Assembly: GCF_003063415.1 (NCBI RefSeq)
Contig: NZ_NESK01000021.1
Coordinates: 1 to 64,000 of the forward strand
Length of the DNA stretch: 64,000 bases
Reading direction: 5' to 3'
From: Limnohabitans sp. 2KL-17
GTDB taxonomy: Bacteria > Pseudomonadota > Gammaproteobacteria > Burkholderiales > Burkholderiaceae_C
Part shown: positions 52,404 to 61,713 of the stretch, piece by piece
How positions within the stretch are numbered: position 1 is the first letter of the stretch
Layout of the letters: each line of letters starts with the position of its first letter
Made by a program: the position numbers and the translations under genes
The notes under the pieces: generated by a model
Seen by the model: only the letters and a program-made list of their open reading frames with translations
What the model was told of the DNA's origin: nothing
Database searches by the model: none

Positions 52404-54056
52404 TCAACGACTGCCTGAGCAAGCCGCAAAGAGGTCCAGGTCCGGCTTGGCCAGACCAGTCTTGACCTGGCTCAAGCCCAGCATCGAGTGAAACAGGTTG
52501 TCGTGCGTGAGTGCCTTGGCACTTTGCCCTTGCAGGCAAGCCATGGTCCAACCACGCTGGCGCTGCATGGGTTTGGACAACCAGACCACCATGGGCACAT
52601 GAATTTGCTCTTTAGGCGCGATGCTGTACGGCATGCCGTGCAAGTACAAGCCTTTTTCGCCCAACGACTCGCCGTGGTCAGACAGGTACATCAGCGCTGT
52701 GGGGCGCGACTGGGCTTGCAGCCAATTCACCGTCTGGGCAATGAAATGATCGGTGTAAAGGATCGAGTTGTCGTAAGCATTGGCGATTTGCTCAGAGGGG
52801 CAATTTTGCAGCGCATGGCTGCTGCATTCGGGCTGAAACTGCTTCATGGCAGCAGGCGAACGCTTGTAATACGCGGGGCCGTGGCTGCCCATCTGGTGCA
52901 ACACCACCACCGTGCCTTTGGCTCGGCGTGCCGGGTCCAGCGCTGCCAGCTGCTTGGGCAATTCGTGCAGCATGACTTCGTCCAGACATTCGCCGTCTTT
53001 GCAAAACTCGGGCACCTTCAGCGCCGTGGTCGAGACATTCGGCACCCGCTCACACACACCTTTGCAGCCCGACTGGTTGTCCAGCCAGAGCACCGCCAGA
53101 CCTGCACGCTGCAACACATCGAGCAAGCTTTCAAAACGCTGGTTGCTGCTCTCGTAAGCGGCCTTGCCCAAATGAGAGAACATGCAGGGCACCGAGGCTT
53201 GTGTGCTGGTGCCACAGGATTTCACGTCGGAAAAATAAGCCAGATCACCTTGCGCCTGCAACTGGCGCAACTGGGGCGTGGTGTCACGGGCATACCCTCC
53301 CAAACCAAAATTGGCAGCTCGCGCCGTCTCACCCAGCACCAGCACGATCAATGGGGACTTGTCTGGCGGTGCAAGGGGCGCCATTGCCTGCGCATCTTCA
53401 CCGATCGCCAGCAAAGGCTGGCTGGCCAAAGCCGCTTGCCCCACGAACAAACGGGTCACCGCATACACGCTGTTGAACGGGTTCACCATGTAACGCAAAT
53501 GCTTGTGGTTGCGCGTTAGCGAGGCGATGTCCTGAAACGACATCCAAAACAAACCCACGGCCACCAACAAGGCCAGCAAGGACACGCCCAATTGACGCAC
53601 CAGCAAAGGCTTGGCATTCACAGCGCGAACAGGCTGCCGCCACAACCAGATTCCGGGAAGGATCACGCCCAACACCAAAGCAGCCAGCATCGGCCAGGAC
53701 AGCAGGTCACGCACCTCGCGCACATCGGTTTGCACCACATTGGCCAACATGCTGGGGTCAATCACCACCCCGTAGGTGAGCATGAAATAACTGCTCGAAG
53801 CCACCGTCATCAACATCACCAGGCCCGCAGGTTTGAGCCATCGCGGCCAGACCCAAAGGCACAAAAACCAGCCGACCAGCCCCAACAAAATCAGCCACAG
53901 GCTGACCATGGTGGTCAGCGCACGCAAGCCCTGTGTTTCAGGCAGCGTCCAAATGGCCATCCAGAACGGGAAATTGCCCACCGTGCCCAGCCAAAGGGTC
54001 AAGACCGCCAGCAAGGTGGTGGGGTGCCAAGCAGAACGCACGGATAGAAGCTTCAT
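52404..54056 (-). CDS. EptA-like lipid A phosphoethanolamine transferase
   Basis: 550 residues. Five membrane helices occupy about residues 10-165, followed by a periplasmic sulfatase-fold domain. The nucleophile lies in VLGETARAANFGLGGYARDTTPQL (Thr of GETARA). Zinc ligands are in DHGESLGEKGLYLHG, with disulfide cysteines CGTSTQASVPCMF, CKGVCE and CKDGEC. It adds phosphoethanolamine to lipid A, lowering negative charge and polymyxin binding. ATG 54056 is chosen as the family start. It is divergent from the PAP2 gene, with the heptamer repeat in between. The pair splits the usual def/dprA neighbourhood. Confidence 0.88.
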   Translation of the reverse strand: MKLLSVRSAWHPTTLLAVLTLWLGTVGNFPFWMAIWTLPETQGLRALTTMVSLWLILLGLVGWFLCLWVWPRWLKPAGLVMLMTVASSSYFMLTYGVVIDPSMLANVVQTDVREVRDLLSWPMLAALVLGVILPGIWLWRQPVRAVNAKPLLVRQLGVSLLALLVAVGLFWMSFQDIASLTRNHKHLRYMVNPFNSVYAVTRLFVGQAALASQPLLAIGEDAQAMAPLAPPDKSPLIVLVLGETARAANFGLGGYARDTTPQLRQLQAQGDLAYFSDVKSCGTSTQASVPCMFSHLGKAAYESSNQRFESLLDVLQRAGLAVLWLDNQSGCKGVCERVPNVSTTALKVPEFCKDGECLDEVMLHELPKQLAALDPARRAKGTVVVLHQMGSHGPAYYKRSPAAMKQFQPECSSHALQNCPSEQIANAYDNSILYTDHFIAQTVNWLQAQSRPTALMYLSDHGESLGEKGLYLHGMPYSIAPKEQIHVPMVVWLSKPMQRQRGWTMACLQGQSAKALTHDNLFHSMLGLSQVKTGLAKPDLDLFAACSGSR

Positions 54057-54282
54057 GGGTGGGTCACGGAATGCAAATGGGCTCGATTCTAGACACGGCT
54101 CATGAAGTTGCGCTGAAGGGCCTGGCAAAAGCATTGCCAAAAACTGCTTGTCTTGCCTCAAACAGCACAATCTCACTTACATTCTTGGCAACGGTCTGGC
54201 CATGCTCTGCACGCCCACAACCTCAGCCCTCAGCCCTCAGCCCTCAGCCCTCAGCATCCTGCCTTTAAGCCTTTCCAGACAC
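54057..54282. promoter_or_regulatory. divergent region of the eptA-like and PAP2 genes
   Basis: 226 bases holding both promoters. No consensus -35/-10 pair is convincing on either side. The only strong structure is the heptamer array at 54221-54255, 27 bases before the PAP2 ATG. ATG 54202 is in the PAP2 frame and would read through the array. Confidence 0.5.
54221..54255. repeat. five tandem copies of CCTCAGC (heptamer array)
   Basis: Five exact copies of CCTCAGC with no interruption, immediately upstream of the PAP2 start. Such 7-base arrays can gain or lose units by replication slippage. A change of one unit would alter promoter-to-gene spacing, or shift the frame if translation begins at ATG 54202. 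This type of element is known to cause phase variation in other bacteria. Confidence 0.9.
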
Positions 54283-55020
54283 ATGTCCCCAGAGACCTCT
54301 TACGCCAAGTTTGGCGACCTCTCTCCTTCTCGGCGCCTGGGTCAATTCACCTGGGTGGCCCTGATGTGCTTGCTGGCCTGGGATTTTTCGGGGCTCGACA
54401 ACACGGTGATGCACTGGATCGCCGAAGGCAACAGTTTCAACCTGCGCAACAACTGGTGGCTCAAGGAAATTTTGCACACCCGGGCCAAGCAACTGGCCAT
54501 CGTCGTTTATGTCGGCCTGCTGATCATGGTCTGGTGGCCGCTGGGACCGCTCAGACAACTGACCCGGTTGCAACGCACCGAAATCATGGTCGGCATCACG
54601 ATTTCCTTGATCACCATCAGCACCCTCAAACGTTTCAGCCTGACCAGTTGCCCCTGGGAGTTGCAGGGTTTTGGTGGCGTAGCGACTTATGTCTCGCACT
54701 GGAAATGGGGCATGGGCGATGGGGGCGCAGGGCATTGCTTTCCAGGTGGGCACGTGTCGTCCGCACTGGGTTTTACAGCCCTCGCTTTGCCTTGGCTCGG
54801 CTCCGGATTGACGGCGCAACGCAAAATCGGGGGGCGTATCTTGCTGGGTGTGCTGGCGATAGGCTTGGTGCTGGGCCTCACCCAAACCCTGCGGGGCGCG
54901 CACTACCCCAGCCACACCTTTTGGACAGGCTTCATCTGCTGGGCTGTGGCTTTTGCCAACCACCTGGGTTTTGGCTGGCTGGCCCACCTGCGACAAAAGC
55001 GCATCCGGCCCACCCTGTGA
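54283..55020 (+). CDS. PAP2-superfamily membrane phosphatase (COG3907-like)
   Basis: 245 residues with six hydrophobic stretches. The PAP2 motifs are the variant set: KRFSLTSCPWEL (CP in place of RP in motif 1), CFPGGHVSSALGF (GGH instead of SGH), and RGAHYPSHTFW (His where the last Asp usually is). This variant set is typical for the subgroup found beside eptA genes. It probably dephosphorylates undecaprenyl or lipid A phosphate in the periplasmic leaflet. ATG 54283 has no clear ribosome site; ATG 54202, in frame, would include the heptamer array. Confidence 0.83.
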   Translation: MSPETSYAKFGDLSPSRRLGQFTWVALMCLLAWDFSGLDNTVMHWIAEGNSFNLRNNWWLKEILHTRAKQLAIVVYVGLLIMVWWPLGPLRQLTRLQRTEIMVGITISLITISTLKRFSLTSCPWELQGFGGVATYVSHWKWGMGDGGAGHCFPGGHVSSALGFTALALPWLGSGLTAQRKIGGRILLGVLAIGLVLGLTQTLRGAHYPSHTFWTGFICWAVAFANHLGFGWLAHLRQKRIRPTL

Positions 55021-55145
55021 TGGCCGACGGCATCTCCTGAACAAGGGCCATGCAGGCGCCCGTGCCGCCAAAAAATTAGGCGGCAGCCCAGCTTTGGCCC
55101 ACAATGTCTGCACAGACAGCCGCCAAGGCTGCACAGGGAGACGTG

Positions 55146-56309
55146 ATGGTGAATACACCCGAAGAATTGGGCGACTGGCTGCGCCTGTCGCTCACCCCCG
55201 GCGTCGGACCAGATGCCGCCAGGCGGCTGCTGGCTGCATTTGGCCAACCCCACGCCATTTGGGCCCAATCCGATGCGGCCTTGCGTCAGATCGTCTCGGC
55301 GCAACAAGCCGGCGCACTTCAACAGCCCCCGCTGGGCTGGCCCGAACTGGCTGACGAAACCTGGCAATGGTTGCAAGCCCCGACCGACCATGGCATTGGC
55401 CGTGCCGTGGTCACCTTGGGCGATGCCGACTACCCGGCTGCCCTGCTGGAAACTCCCGACCCACCATTGATGCTCTATGCCATGGGCCAGATTGGCGCCC
55501 TGGGGGGCCTCAAGGTCACGCAATCAGTGGCCATGGTGGGCAGCCGCAACCCGACACCACAAGGTCAGATCAATGCCCGCGAGTTTGCACGCAGCCTGGC
55601 CGCCAGCGGACTGACAGTCATCTCGGGCATGGCGCTGGGCGTAGATGGCGCCGCTCATGAAGGGGCACTGCTGGGCGCTCATGGCGCCATGCTGCCCACC
55701 ATCGCCGTGGTGGGCACCGGGCTGGACCGGGTTTATCCACGACAACACCGGGAGTTGGCGCACCAGATTGCCCAACGGGGACTGATCATCAGCGAATACC
55801 CATTGGGCACGCCGCCCCTGGCGCCCAATTTCCCGCGCCGCAACCGCCTGATCTCTGGCTTGTCGCAGGCCACGCTGGTGGTAGAAGCGGCCTTGCTGTC
55901 GGGCTCGCTCATCACCGCCAAACAAGCGCTGGAACAAGGCCGCGACGTGATGGCCATCCCCGGCTCGATCCACTCGGCCCAGTCCAAAGGCTGCCATCTG
56001 CTGATCAAGCAAGGGGCAAAGCTGGTGGAGTCAGCGCAAGACGTTTTGGAGGAGTTGCGCTTGCCTGACGCTGTCAGGCAAGTGGCATTGGCACTGGAGG
56101 GCGACGAGCCGCAAGGCTCAACTGTCAATGACAGCCCAGAGGATGCCCTGCTTTGCGCGATGGGCCACGACCCGGTGAGTCTTGATGCCCTGCAAGCACG
56201 CTGCGGTTGGAGCACCGCCCAGCTGCAAGCCCGGTTGCTGGAACTGGAGCTGCTCGGGCAAGTGGGTCGCCTGCCCGGCGGGCTGTTTCAGCGCATCGGC
56301 TCGGCTTAA
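55146..56309 (+). CDS. dprA: DNA-processing protein DprA
   Basis: 387 residues from ATG 55146, which has AGGGAG five bases before it; ATG 55104 is an alternative. The N-terminal SAM-like region is followed by the Rossmann DprA core: VAMVGSRNPTPQGQINA, SGMALGVDGAAHEGAL, VGTGLDRVYPRQHREL, SEYPLGTPPLAPNFPRRNRLISGLS (key SEYPLG and FPRRNR) and SGSLITAKQALEQGRDVMAIPG. A C-terminal winged helix ends the protein. It loads RecA on incoming single-stranded DNA in natural transformation. It overlaps nothing and converges on secF (one-base gap). Confidence 0.93.
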   Translation: MVNTPEELGDWLRLSLTPGVGPDAARRLLAAFGQPHAIWAQSDAALRQIVSAQQAGALQQPPLGWPELADETWQWLQAPTDHGIGRAVVTLGDADYPAALLETPDPPLMLYAMGQIGALGGLKVTQSVAMVGSRNPTPQGQINAREFARSLAASGLTVISGMALGVDGAAHEGALLGAHGAMLPTIAVVGTGLDRVYPRQHRELAHQIAQRGLIISEYPLGTPPLAPNFPRRNRLISGLSQATLVVEAALLSGSLITAKQALEQGRDVMAIPGSIHSAQSKGCHLLIKQGAKLVESAQDVLEELRLPDAVRQVALALEGDEPQGSTVNDSPEDALLCAMGHDPVSLDALQARCGWSTAQLQARLLELELLGQVGRLPGGLFQRIGSA

Positions 56310-56310
56310 C

Positions 56311-57261
56311 TCAGACCACAGCACCTGAGTTTTCGTCACCAGGATCGTTGTCCTTCTTGATCGGCTTGATCAGGTCTTCGCGCTGCAAACCCAACCACAT
56401 GGCAATCGCTGCAGCGACAAACACCGACGAGTAAATGCCAAAGCAAATGCCAATGGTCAGAGCCATGGCGAAATAGTGCAGAGTCTCGCCACCGAACAGC
56501 AGCATGGACAAGACCATGATCTGGGTTGAACCATGGGTAATGATGGTGCGGCTGATGGTGGAAGTGATCGCGTTGTCGATGATCTCGACCGTGTTCATCT
56601 TGCGGTAACGGCGAAAATTCTCCCGGATTCGGTCAAAGATCACCACCGATTCGTTGACCGAGTAGCCCAGCACCGCCAGCACGGCGGCCAGTACCGCGAG
56701 TGAAAACTCCCACTGGAAGAAGGCGAAGAAGCCCAGGATGATGATCACATCGTGCAAGTTGGCGATGATGGCCGAGACGGCAAACTTCCACTCGAAGCGG
56801 ATCGCCAAGTAAATCATGATGCCGATCACCACAAAGCCCAAGGCTTTCAGGCCGTCTTCGGCCAGCTCGTCACCGACTTGCGGGCCCACAAACTCGGTGC
56901 GGCGCAACGTGACATCCGGGTCATTGGCTTTGAGGGCAGCCAGCACTTTTTCGCTTTGCTGCGCCGAGCTCACACTTTTTTGTGCGGGCAGGCGAATCAT
57001 CACATCACGGGCTGAGCCGAAGTTTTGCACCTGCACCTCGGAAAAGCCAAGCGTAGCCACCGTCGCGCGTACCTTTTGCAGGTCTGCAGGCTGGCTGTAG
57101 CTCACTTCCATCAGGGTGCCACCGGTGAATTCCACCGACAAGTGCAGGCCACGGCTGAAGAGGAAAAACACCGCCAGGGCAAAGGTCACGAAGGAGATCA
57201 CGTTGAAGATCAACGCGTTCTTCATGAAAGGGATGTCTTTTTTGATTTTGAATAATTCCAT
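56311..57261 (-). CDS. secF: protein translocase subunit SecF
   Basis: 316 residues: first helix near residue 20, a periplasmic loop with LSVEFTGGTLMEVSYSQPADL, then five helices in the C-terminal half, with the SecDF motif LGYSVNESVVIFDRIRENF and TTISRTIITHGSTQIMV. With SecD it uses proton motive force to complete protein export. It follows secD by 12 bases. Confidence 0.95.
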   Translation of the reverse strand: MELFKIKKDIPFMKNALIFNVISFVTFALAVFFLFSRGLHLSVEFTGGTLMEVSYSQPADLQKVRATVATLGFSEVQVQNFGSARDVMIRLPAQKSVSSAQQSEKVLAALKANDPDVTLRRTEFVGPQVGDELAEDGLKALGFVVIGIMIYLAIRFEWKFAVSAIIANLHDVIIILGFFAFFQWEFSLAVLAAVLAVLGYSVNESVVIFDRIRENFRRYRKMNTVEIIDNAITSTISRTIITHGSTQIMVLSMLLFGGETLHYFAMALTIGICFGIYSSVFVAAAIAMWLGLQREDLIKPIKKDNDPGDENSGAVV

Positions 57262-57273
57262 GCTCCGCTCCCC

Positions 57274-59154
57274 TTAGTCGGCTTTCACCGCAGTGCCAGC
57301 CTCAGGCCGCCACACGGTGCCGATGGACACCGATTTGAGTTTTTTCTTGCCGCCGTACCAGAGGTTGACCAAGCCACGCGAGAAAAACACCGCTGAGAAC
57401 ATGCTGGTCAAAATGCCGATGCAGTGCACCACGGCAAAGCCGCGCACCGGACCCGAGCCAAAGGCCAGCAAGGCCACACCGGCAATCAAGGTGGTGATGT
57501 TGGAGTCAAAAATCGTGGCCCAGGCGCGGTCGTAACCGGCATGGATCGCCGCTTGCGGGCTGACCCCATTGCGCAACTCTTCACGCACACGCTCGTTGAT
57601 CAGCACGTTCGAGTCAATCGCCATGCCAAGCGCCAGCGCCATCGCGGCCATGCCGGGCAGGGTGAGCGTGGCTTGCAACATGGACAAAATCGCCACCAGA
57701 AACAGCAGGTTCACGCCCAACGCAATGCCCGAGAACATGCCGAACATGGCGTAATAAACCACCATGAAGGCCACGATCACCAGAAACCCCCAGGTCACGC
57801 TGTTGAAGCCTTTGGCAATGTTCTCAGCCCCCAAGCTTGGGCCGATGGTGCGCTCTTCGATGATCTCCATGGGCGCCGCCAGCGAACCTGCGCGCAACAA
57901 CAAGGCGGTGTCGTTGGCTTCGGCCGTGGTCATGCGGCCCGAAATCTGCACGCGCCCGCCACCAATTTCAGCGCGAATCACCGGCGCAGTCACCACTTCG
58001 CCCTTGCCCTTTTCGAACAGGATGATGGCCATGCGCTTGCCCACGTTGTCGCGGGTCACGTCCTTGAAAATGCGGGCGCCCTTCGCGTCCAAGGTCAGGT
58101 TGACCACAGGCTCTTGCGTCTGCCCATCAAAACCAGGCTGGGCATCGGTCAGGTTGTCACCCGTCAACACGACTTGCTTTTTGACGATCAACGGCCGGCC
58201 ATCCCGTTCCAGGTAGCGCTCAGCGCCAAAAGGCACAATGCCGCCCGCCTGCTCAGCGGCACGTGCTTCGGCGCTCTCGTCCACCATGCGCACTTCAAGT
58301 GTGGCGGTGCGGCCCAGAATGTCTTTGGCCTTGGCGGTGTCCTGCACGCCAGGCAACTGAACCACAATGCGGTCAAGGCCTTGCTGCTGAATCACCGGCT
58401 CGGCCACGCCAAGTTCGTTGATCCGGTTGTGCAAGGTGGTGATGTTTTGCTTCAAGGCCTGCTCTTGCACGCGTCTCGCAGCTTCTGGCTTGATGCTGGC
58501 CGTCAGGCGAAATTCGGTGCCCTCAGCTGCTTCTTGTGTTTGCAAATCGACAAATTGGGCAGACAGGACGCGCTTGGCGCCTTCAAGTTGTTGCGCATCG
58601 CGCAGCCTGATCTCAATCGCCTGGCCGTTACGGCTGATGCCGCCATGGCGCACATCTTTTTCACGCAGCACACTGCGCAGGTCGCCCGCAAGGGATTCAA
58701 GGCGTTGCGTCAAGGCGGCCTGCATGTCGACTTGCAGCATGAAGTGCACGCCACCCCGCAAATCCAGGCCCAGATACATGGGAGAGGCATGCAGTGACGT
58801 CAGCCAGGCTGGCGAACGGGACACCAGGTTCAGCGCCACCACAAATGGCGAATCACCGGACTCAGGTGTCAGCGCCTTTTGAATCGCATCTTTGGCCTTG
58901 AGCTGCTGGTCGGTGTTCTCGAAACGGGCCCGGATCGAACTGCCTTCCAGGCTGACCGTTTGGGGCACGAGCGAAGCGGCTTTGATGGCATCCTCGACCT
59001 TTTGCAGGACCTGGGTGTCCACTTTGATAGTCGACTTGCTCGAAGACACCTGGACCGCAGGTGCTTCACCAAAAAAGTTGGGCAGGGTGTAGACCACCCC
59101 CAGCAACATGGCGATCACAATGATCGCGTACTTCCAGACCGGGTAACGGTTCAT
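57274..59154 (-). CDS. secD: protein translocase subunit SecD
   Basis: 626 residues, full length. One N-terminal helix, a large periplasmic domain with GLDLRGGVHFMLQVDM and VVQLPGVQD, and a six-helix C-terminal part with AMALALGMAIDSNVLINERVREELR and TTLIAGVALLAFGSGPVRGFAV (key D5-type motif AIDSNVLI). It works with SecF and YajC to pull exported proteins into the periplasm. It follows yajC by 70 bases. Confidence 0.95.
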   Translation of the reverse strand: MNRYPVWKYAIIVIAMLLGVVYTLPNFFGEAPAVQVSSSKSTIKVDTQVLQKVEDAIKAASLVPQTVSLEGSSIRARFENTDQQLKAKDAIQKALTPESGDSPFVVALNLVSRSPAWLTSLHASPMYLGLDLRGGVHFMLQVDMQAALTQRLESLAGDLRSVLREKDVRHGGISRNGQAIEIRLRDAQQLEGAKRVLSAQFVDLQTQEAAEGTEFRLTASIKPEAARRVQEQALKQNITTLHNRINELGVAEPVIQQQGLDRIVVQLPGVQDTAKAKDILGRTATLEVRMVDESAEARAAEQAGGIVPFGAERYLERDGRPLIVKKQVVLTGDNLTDAQPGFDGQTQEPVVNLTLDAKGARIFKDVTRDNVGKRMAIILFEKGKGEVVTAPVIRAEIGGGRVQISGRMTTAEANDTALLLRAGSLAAPMEIIEERTIGPSLGAENIAKGFNSVTWGFLVIVAFMVVYYAMFGMFSGIALGVNLLFLVAILSMLQATLTLPGMAAMALALGMAIDSNVLINERVREELRNGVSPQAAIHAGYDRAWATIFDSNITTLIAGVALLAFGSGPVRGFAVVHCIGILTSMFSAVFFSRGLVNLWYGGKKKLKSVSIGTVWRPEAGTAVKAD

Positions 59155-59224
59155 AGTGACTCGCGTGCAGGATGAAAAACAGGGCCCGCAGCGGCAAAGG
59201 CCCGATGGAGAAAGCCCGAAGGAG

Positions 59225-59557
59225 TTACTTCATGGTGCCTTTGGGCAGCACTTGCACCACGGCACTGCGCTGCAATTGCACTTCAAAACCCGAAGCAAGC
59301 TCCACACCGATGTAGGCATCCCCGATCTTGCTGACTTTGCCCAACAGGCCGCCAGCGGTCACGACTTCGTCACCTTTGGCCAAAGCCTCAATCATGCTGC
59401 GGTGCTCTTTTTGCTTTTTCATCTGGGGACGAATCATGACGAAATACAAAACCGCAAACATCAGCAGCAAAGGCAGCATGCTCATCAAGGTGGACTGCAT
59501 GTCGCTACCACCGGCAGCGGCTGGAGCAGTTTGGGCAAAAGCGGAAGAAATAAACAT
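59225..59557 (-). CDS. yajC: preprotein translocase subunit YajC
   Basis: 110 residues. One membrane helix (LPLLLMFAVLYFVMIRPQMKKQKEH) then a small SH3-like part with AKGDEVVTAGGLLGKVSKI. MFISSAFAQTAPA is the usual start; the upstream in-frame extension to 59824 is not coding. First gene of yajC-secD-secF. The tgt gene that often precedes yajC is absent; a divergent EamA gene lies upstream instead. Confidence 0.92.
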   Translation of the reverse strand: MFISSAFAQTAPAAAGGSDMQSTLMSMLPLLLMFAVLYFVMIRPQMKKQKEHRSMIEALAKGDEVVTAGGLLGKVSKIGDAYIGVELASGFEVQLQRSAVVQVLPKGTMK

Positions 59558-59714
59558 GGAAACTCCACAAAAAAGCAAATTCGGGATTGATCGAGGCCGC
59601 CAGTGCAGACCGCGCACGAAGCCGCCATTGTATGCGGCGCTATGATGCCGCTTAAAAGCCTTTTGCCCCATCGGAATGCCCCTGCAAACCGAGCACCCCT
59701 GAAAGAGACCCCCC
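59558..59714. promoter_or_regulatory. yajC/EamA divergent intergenic region
   Basis: 157 bases holding both promoters. TATGAT at about 59640-59645 is a possible plus-strand -10 for the EamA gene, but no -35 at proper distance is seen. Nothing else recognisable. Confidence 0.3.
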
Positions 59715-60596
59715 TTGAATTTGCGTTTGTGGGCCATGCTGGCCTTGTTGGGCAGCCTGGTGTCATTGGCCGTGGGCACCTCGTTTGCAAAAAGCCTGTT
59801 CCCCGCCCTGGGGGCAGAAGGCACCTCGGCTTACCGGATCGTGTTTGCCATGCTGATGTTGATGGCGGTGTTCCGTCCGTGGCGCCGCCAATGGGTGTGG
59901 GCCGATGCCCTCCCACTGGGCTTGTACGGCGTCACGCTGGGCGTGATGAACCTGCTGTTTTACAGCGCCATCAAGACCATTCCGTTCGGTGTGGCCATTG
60001 CCATCGAATTTACCGGGCCCCTGGCTGTTGCAGTTTGGACCTCCAAAAAAGCCAGCGACTGGTTGTGGGTGGTCTTGGCAGCCGCAGGTCTGGCATTGCT
60101 GCTCCCCCTGCCTGGCACCAACGCCGCCAGCGCGCTCGACCCTTTGGGCATGGGCCTTGCACTGGCAGCTGGCTTTTGCTGGGCTCTTTACATCGTGTTC
60201 GGGCAACGGGTGGCCATGCGCTACGGCAGCATGGCCACCCCCATGGGCATGCTGGCAGCAGCGCTGGTGGTGGCCCCCGTTGGCGTTTTCCACGCGGGCA
60301 GCGCCTTGCTGGATCCTCAATGGCTGATGGCCGGCTTGGCCGTGGCACTCCTGTCGAGCGCCATTCCTTACGCGTTGGAGATGTTTTCGCTCAATCACCT
60401 GCACAAAAATACCTTCAGCATCTTGTTAAGCCTGGAGCCCGCTGTGGGCGCTCTGGCTGGCTGGCTGGTACTGTCCGAGCGCTTGACACTCATGCAAGGC
60501 CTGGCGATTGCGATGGTGATGGCCGCCTCCATGGGCACGGCCTGGTCAGCCGGGCGGCGCAAGGCGCCCTCAGACAAAGACCGCAGCACTATTTAG
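59715..60596 (+). CDS. EamA-family exporter (RhtA-like)
   Basis: 293 residues, ten helices. The first EamA repeat reads LRLWAMLALLGSLVSLAVGTSFAKSLFPALGA (short runs AMLALLGSLV and GTSFAKSLFP); AIEFTGPLAVAVWTS is the mark of the RhtA branch, which exports threonine and homoserine. The second repeat has SAIPYALEMFSLNHLHKNTFSIL. Start is TTG 59715; ATG 59736 would drop seven residues. Its end overlaps by eight bases the end of the gene on the other strand. Confidence 0.88.
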   Translation: MNLRLWAMLALLGSLVSLAVGTSFAKSLFPALGAEGTSAYRIVFAMLMLMAVFRPWRRQWVWADALPLGLYGVTLGVMNLLFYSAIKTIPFGVAIAIEFTGPLAVAVWTSKKASDWLWVVLAAAGLALLLPLPGTNAASALDPLGMGLALAAGFCWALYIVFGQRVAMRYGSMATPMGMLAAALVVAPVGVFHAGSALLDPQWLMAGLAVALLSSAIPYALEMFSLNHLHKNTFSILLSLEPAVGALAGWLVLSERLTLMQGLAIAMVMAASMGTAWSAGRRKAPSDKDRSTI

Positions 60597-61713
60597 CCTC
60601 AGGCTTGGCCTCGGGCTTGATTTCGGCAGCATCAGTAGCAGGTGCCCCCGCCTTGCCGGACTTGCCTTCTTCGGCTTTGGCATCCACTTTCGGATCACGC
60701 CTGAGTTTTTCCAGTTGTTTGAGCGCCCAGCTGCGCTTTTCCAGTCGCTCCTGCTCCAGCCGATCTAGCTCTTTCAGCCGCCTGACATGGTCGGCTTCGG
60801 CCTTTTCTTTGCGCTCTCTGGCTTGCACCACTTTGGCCTCTTGTGCCTCTTGCTCTTCGCGAATGCGCGCCTCTTCTTGCGCCTTGATGCTCGCGGCCTC
60901 TTCAGCCGCAAGCCGCGCCTTCAAGGCTTGTTCTTTCTTTTGGCGCCCAGCTTTGGCCGCCGCGGTTTCACGCACACCCGTGTCCCATGCCTTGTCTTCG
61001 AGCTGCTGCTGAATCGCAGCTTCCCTGGAAATGGGCTGTGCCTTGCCGTTTTCGATGGCGCTGAAATACCCCTCACATTGGGTCTTCAAGCCACCGGGCA
61101 GAACACACGCAAAGCTTCGGGCAGTTTGCTCGCCCCACGCTTTTTTGCGGGCTAAAAAGGCGTCACATTGGGTCAATGCCCGCTGGATTTTCCAGTCTTC
61201 GGGGCTGGCCTGCTTGTCGCTCAGGTCAAACCAGTCGTAACGCACACGGTCTGACTGCAAAGCTGTGCGCACGCATTCGGCCTTGGCCGGGACCATTTGG
61301 GAGAACATACCGGCCCAAACGGCACGCAACTGCGCATTGTCCGAGACCACCTGGAATTGGGCCTGGCCTTGCGTCGGGCAGGCATTGACCGCCACACCAT
61401 TGACGCGCTTGAACTTGCCGCGCCAGGTCACAGTGACCAGTTCGGTATCTTGCGGCGTGATGTCGATACGGGCTTCAAAGTAGGGGGCCTGCACTTCGCG
61501 CCCTATAGCTGGCCGCCCCTGAACCGATATGTCCAGATTGCAAACTTGCTCGGCATTTTGCACATTCGCAGCAATCACCACCGCGTTGGCTTGGTCTGCC
61601 AACAGCTGGTATTGCCCGGCCATGACCGGGCAAGCACAAGCGAGCCATCCCGAAAAGATGACTCCAAAGACCCTGCCCTTGATGGCACGCTCACGGATTG
61701 AAATTGAATGCAT
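60589..61713 (-). CDS. exported coiled-coil protein of unknown function
   Basis: 374 residues. Signal peptide FGVIFSGWLACACPVMA ends near residue 32. The first half is globular with several cysteines (AEQVCNLDIS, VNACPTQ, KAECVRTAL, TQCDAFL, FACVLPG, TQCEGYF), likely disulfide-bonded in the periplasm. From about residue 240 there is a long charged helix (KKEQALKARLAAEEAASIKAQEEARIREEQEAQEAKV and so on) predicted to be a coiled coil, ending in a KPEAKPEAK tail. No family is recognised. ATG 61713 is used; ATG 61785 upstream has no signal. It stands alone between tRNA-Arg and the EamA exporter. Confidence 0.72.
   Translation of the reverse strand: MHSISIRERAIKGRVFGVIFSGWLACACPVMAGQYQLLADQANAVVIAANVQNAEQVCNLDISVQGRPAIGREVQAPYFEARIDITPQDTELVTVTWRGKFKRVNGVAVNACPTQGQAQFQVVSDNAQLRAVWAGMFSQMVPAKAECVRTALQSDRVRYDWFDLSDKQASPEDWKIQRALTQCDAFLARKKAWGEQTARSFACVLPGGLKTQCEGYFSAIENGKAQPISREAAIQQQLEDKAWDTGVRETAAAKAGRQKKEQALKARLAAEEAASIKAQEEARIREEQEAQEAKVVQARERKEKAEADHVRRLKELDRLEQERLEKRSWALKQLEKLRRDPKVDAKAEEGKSGKAGAPATDAAEIKPEAKPEAK

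Noticed and set aside
54153..55040. Second plus-strand frame over the PAP2 gene
   Set aside because: It lacks the membrane helices and PAP2 motifs of the other frame; proline/histidine-rich shadow.
57424..58797. Long plus-strand open frame opposite secD
   Set aside because: Antisense shadow; no recognisable domain, while secD is unambiguous.
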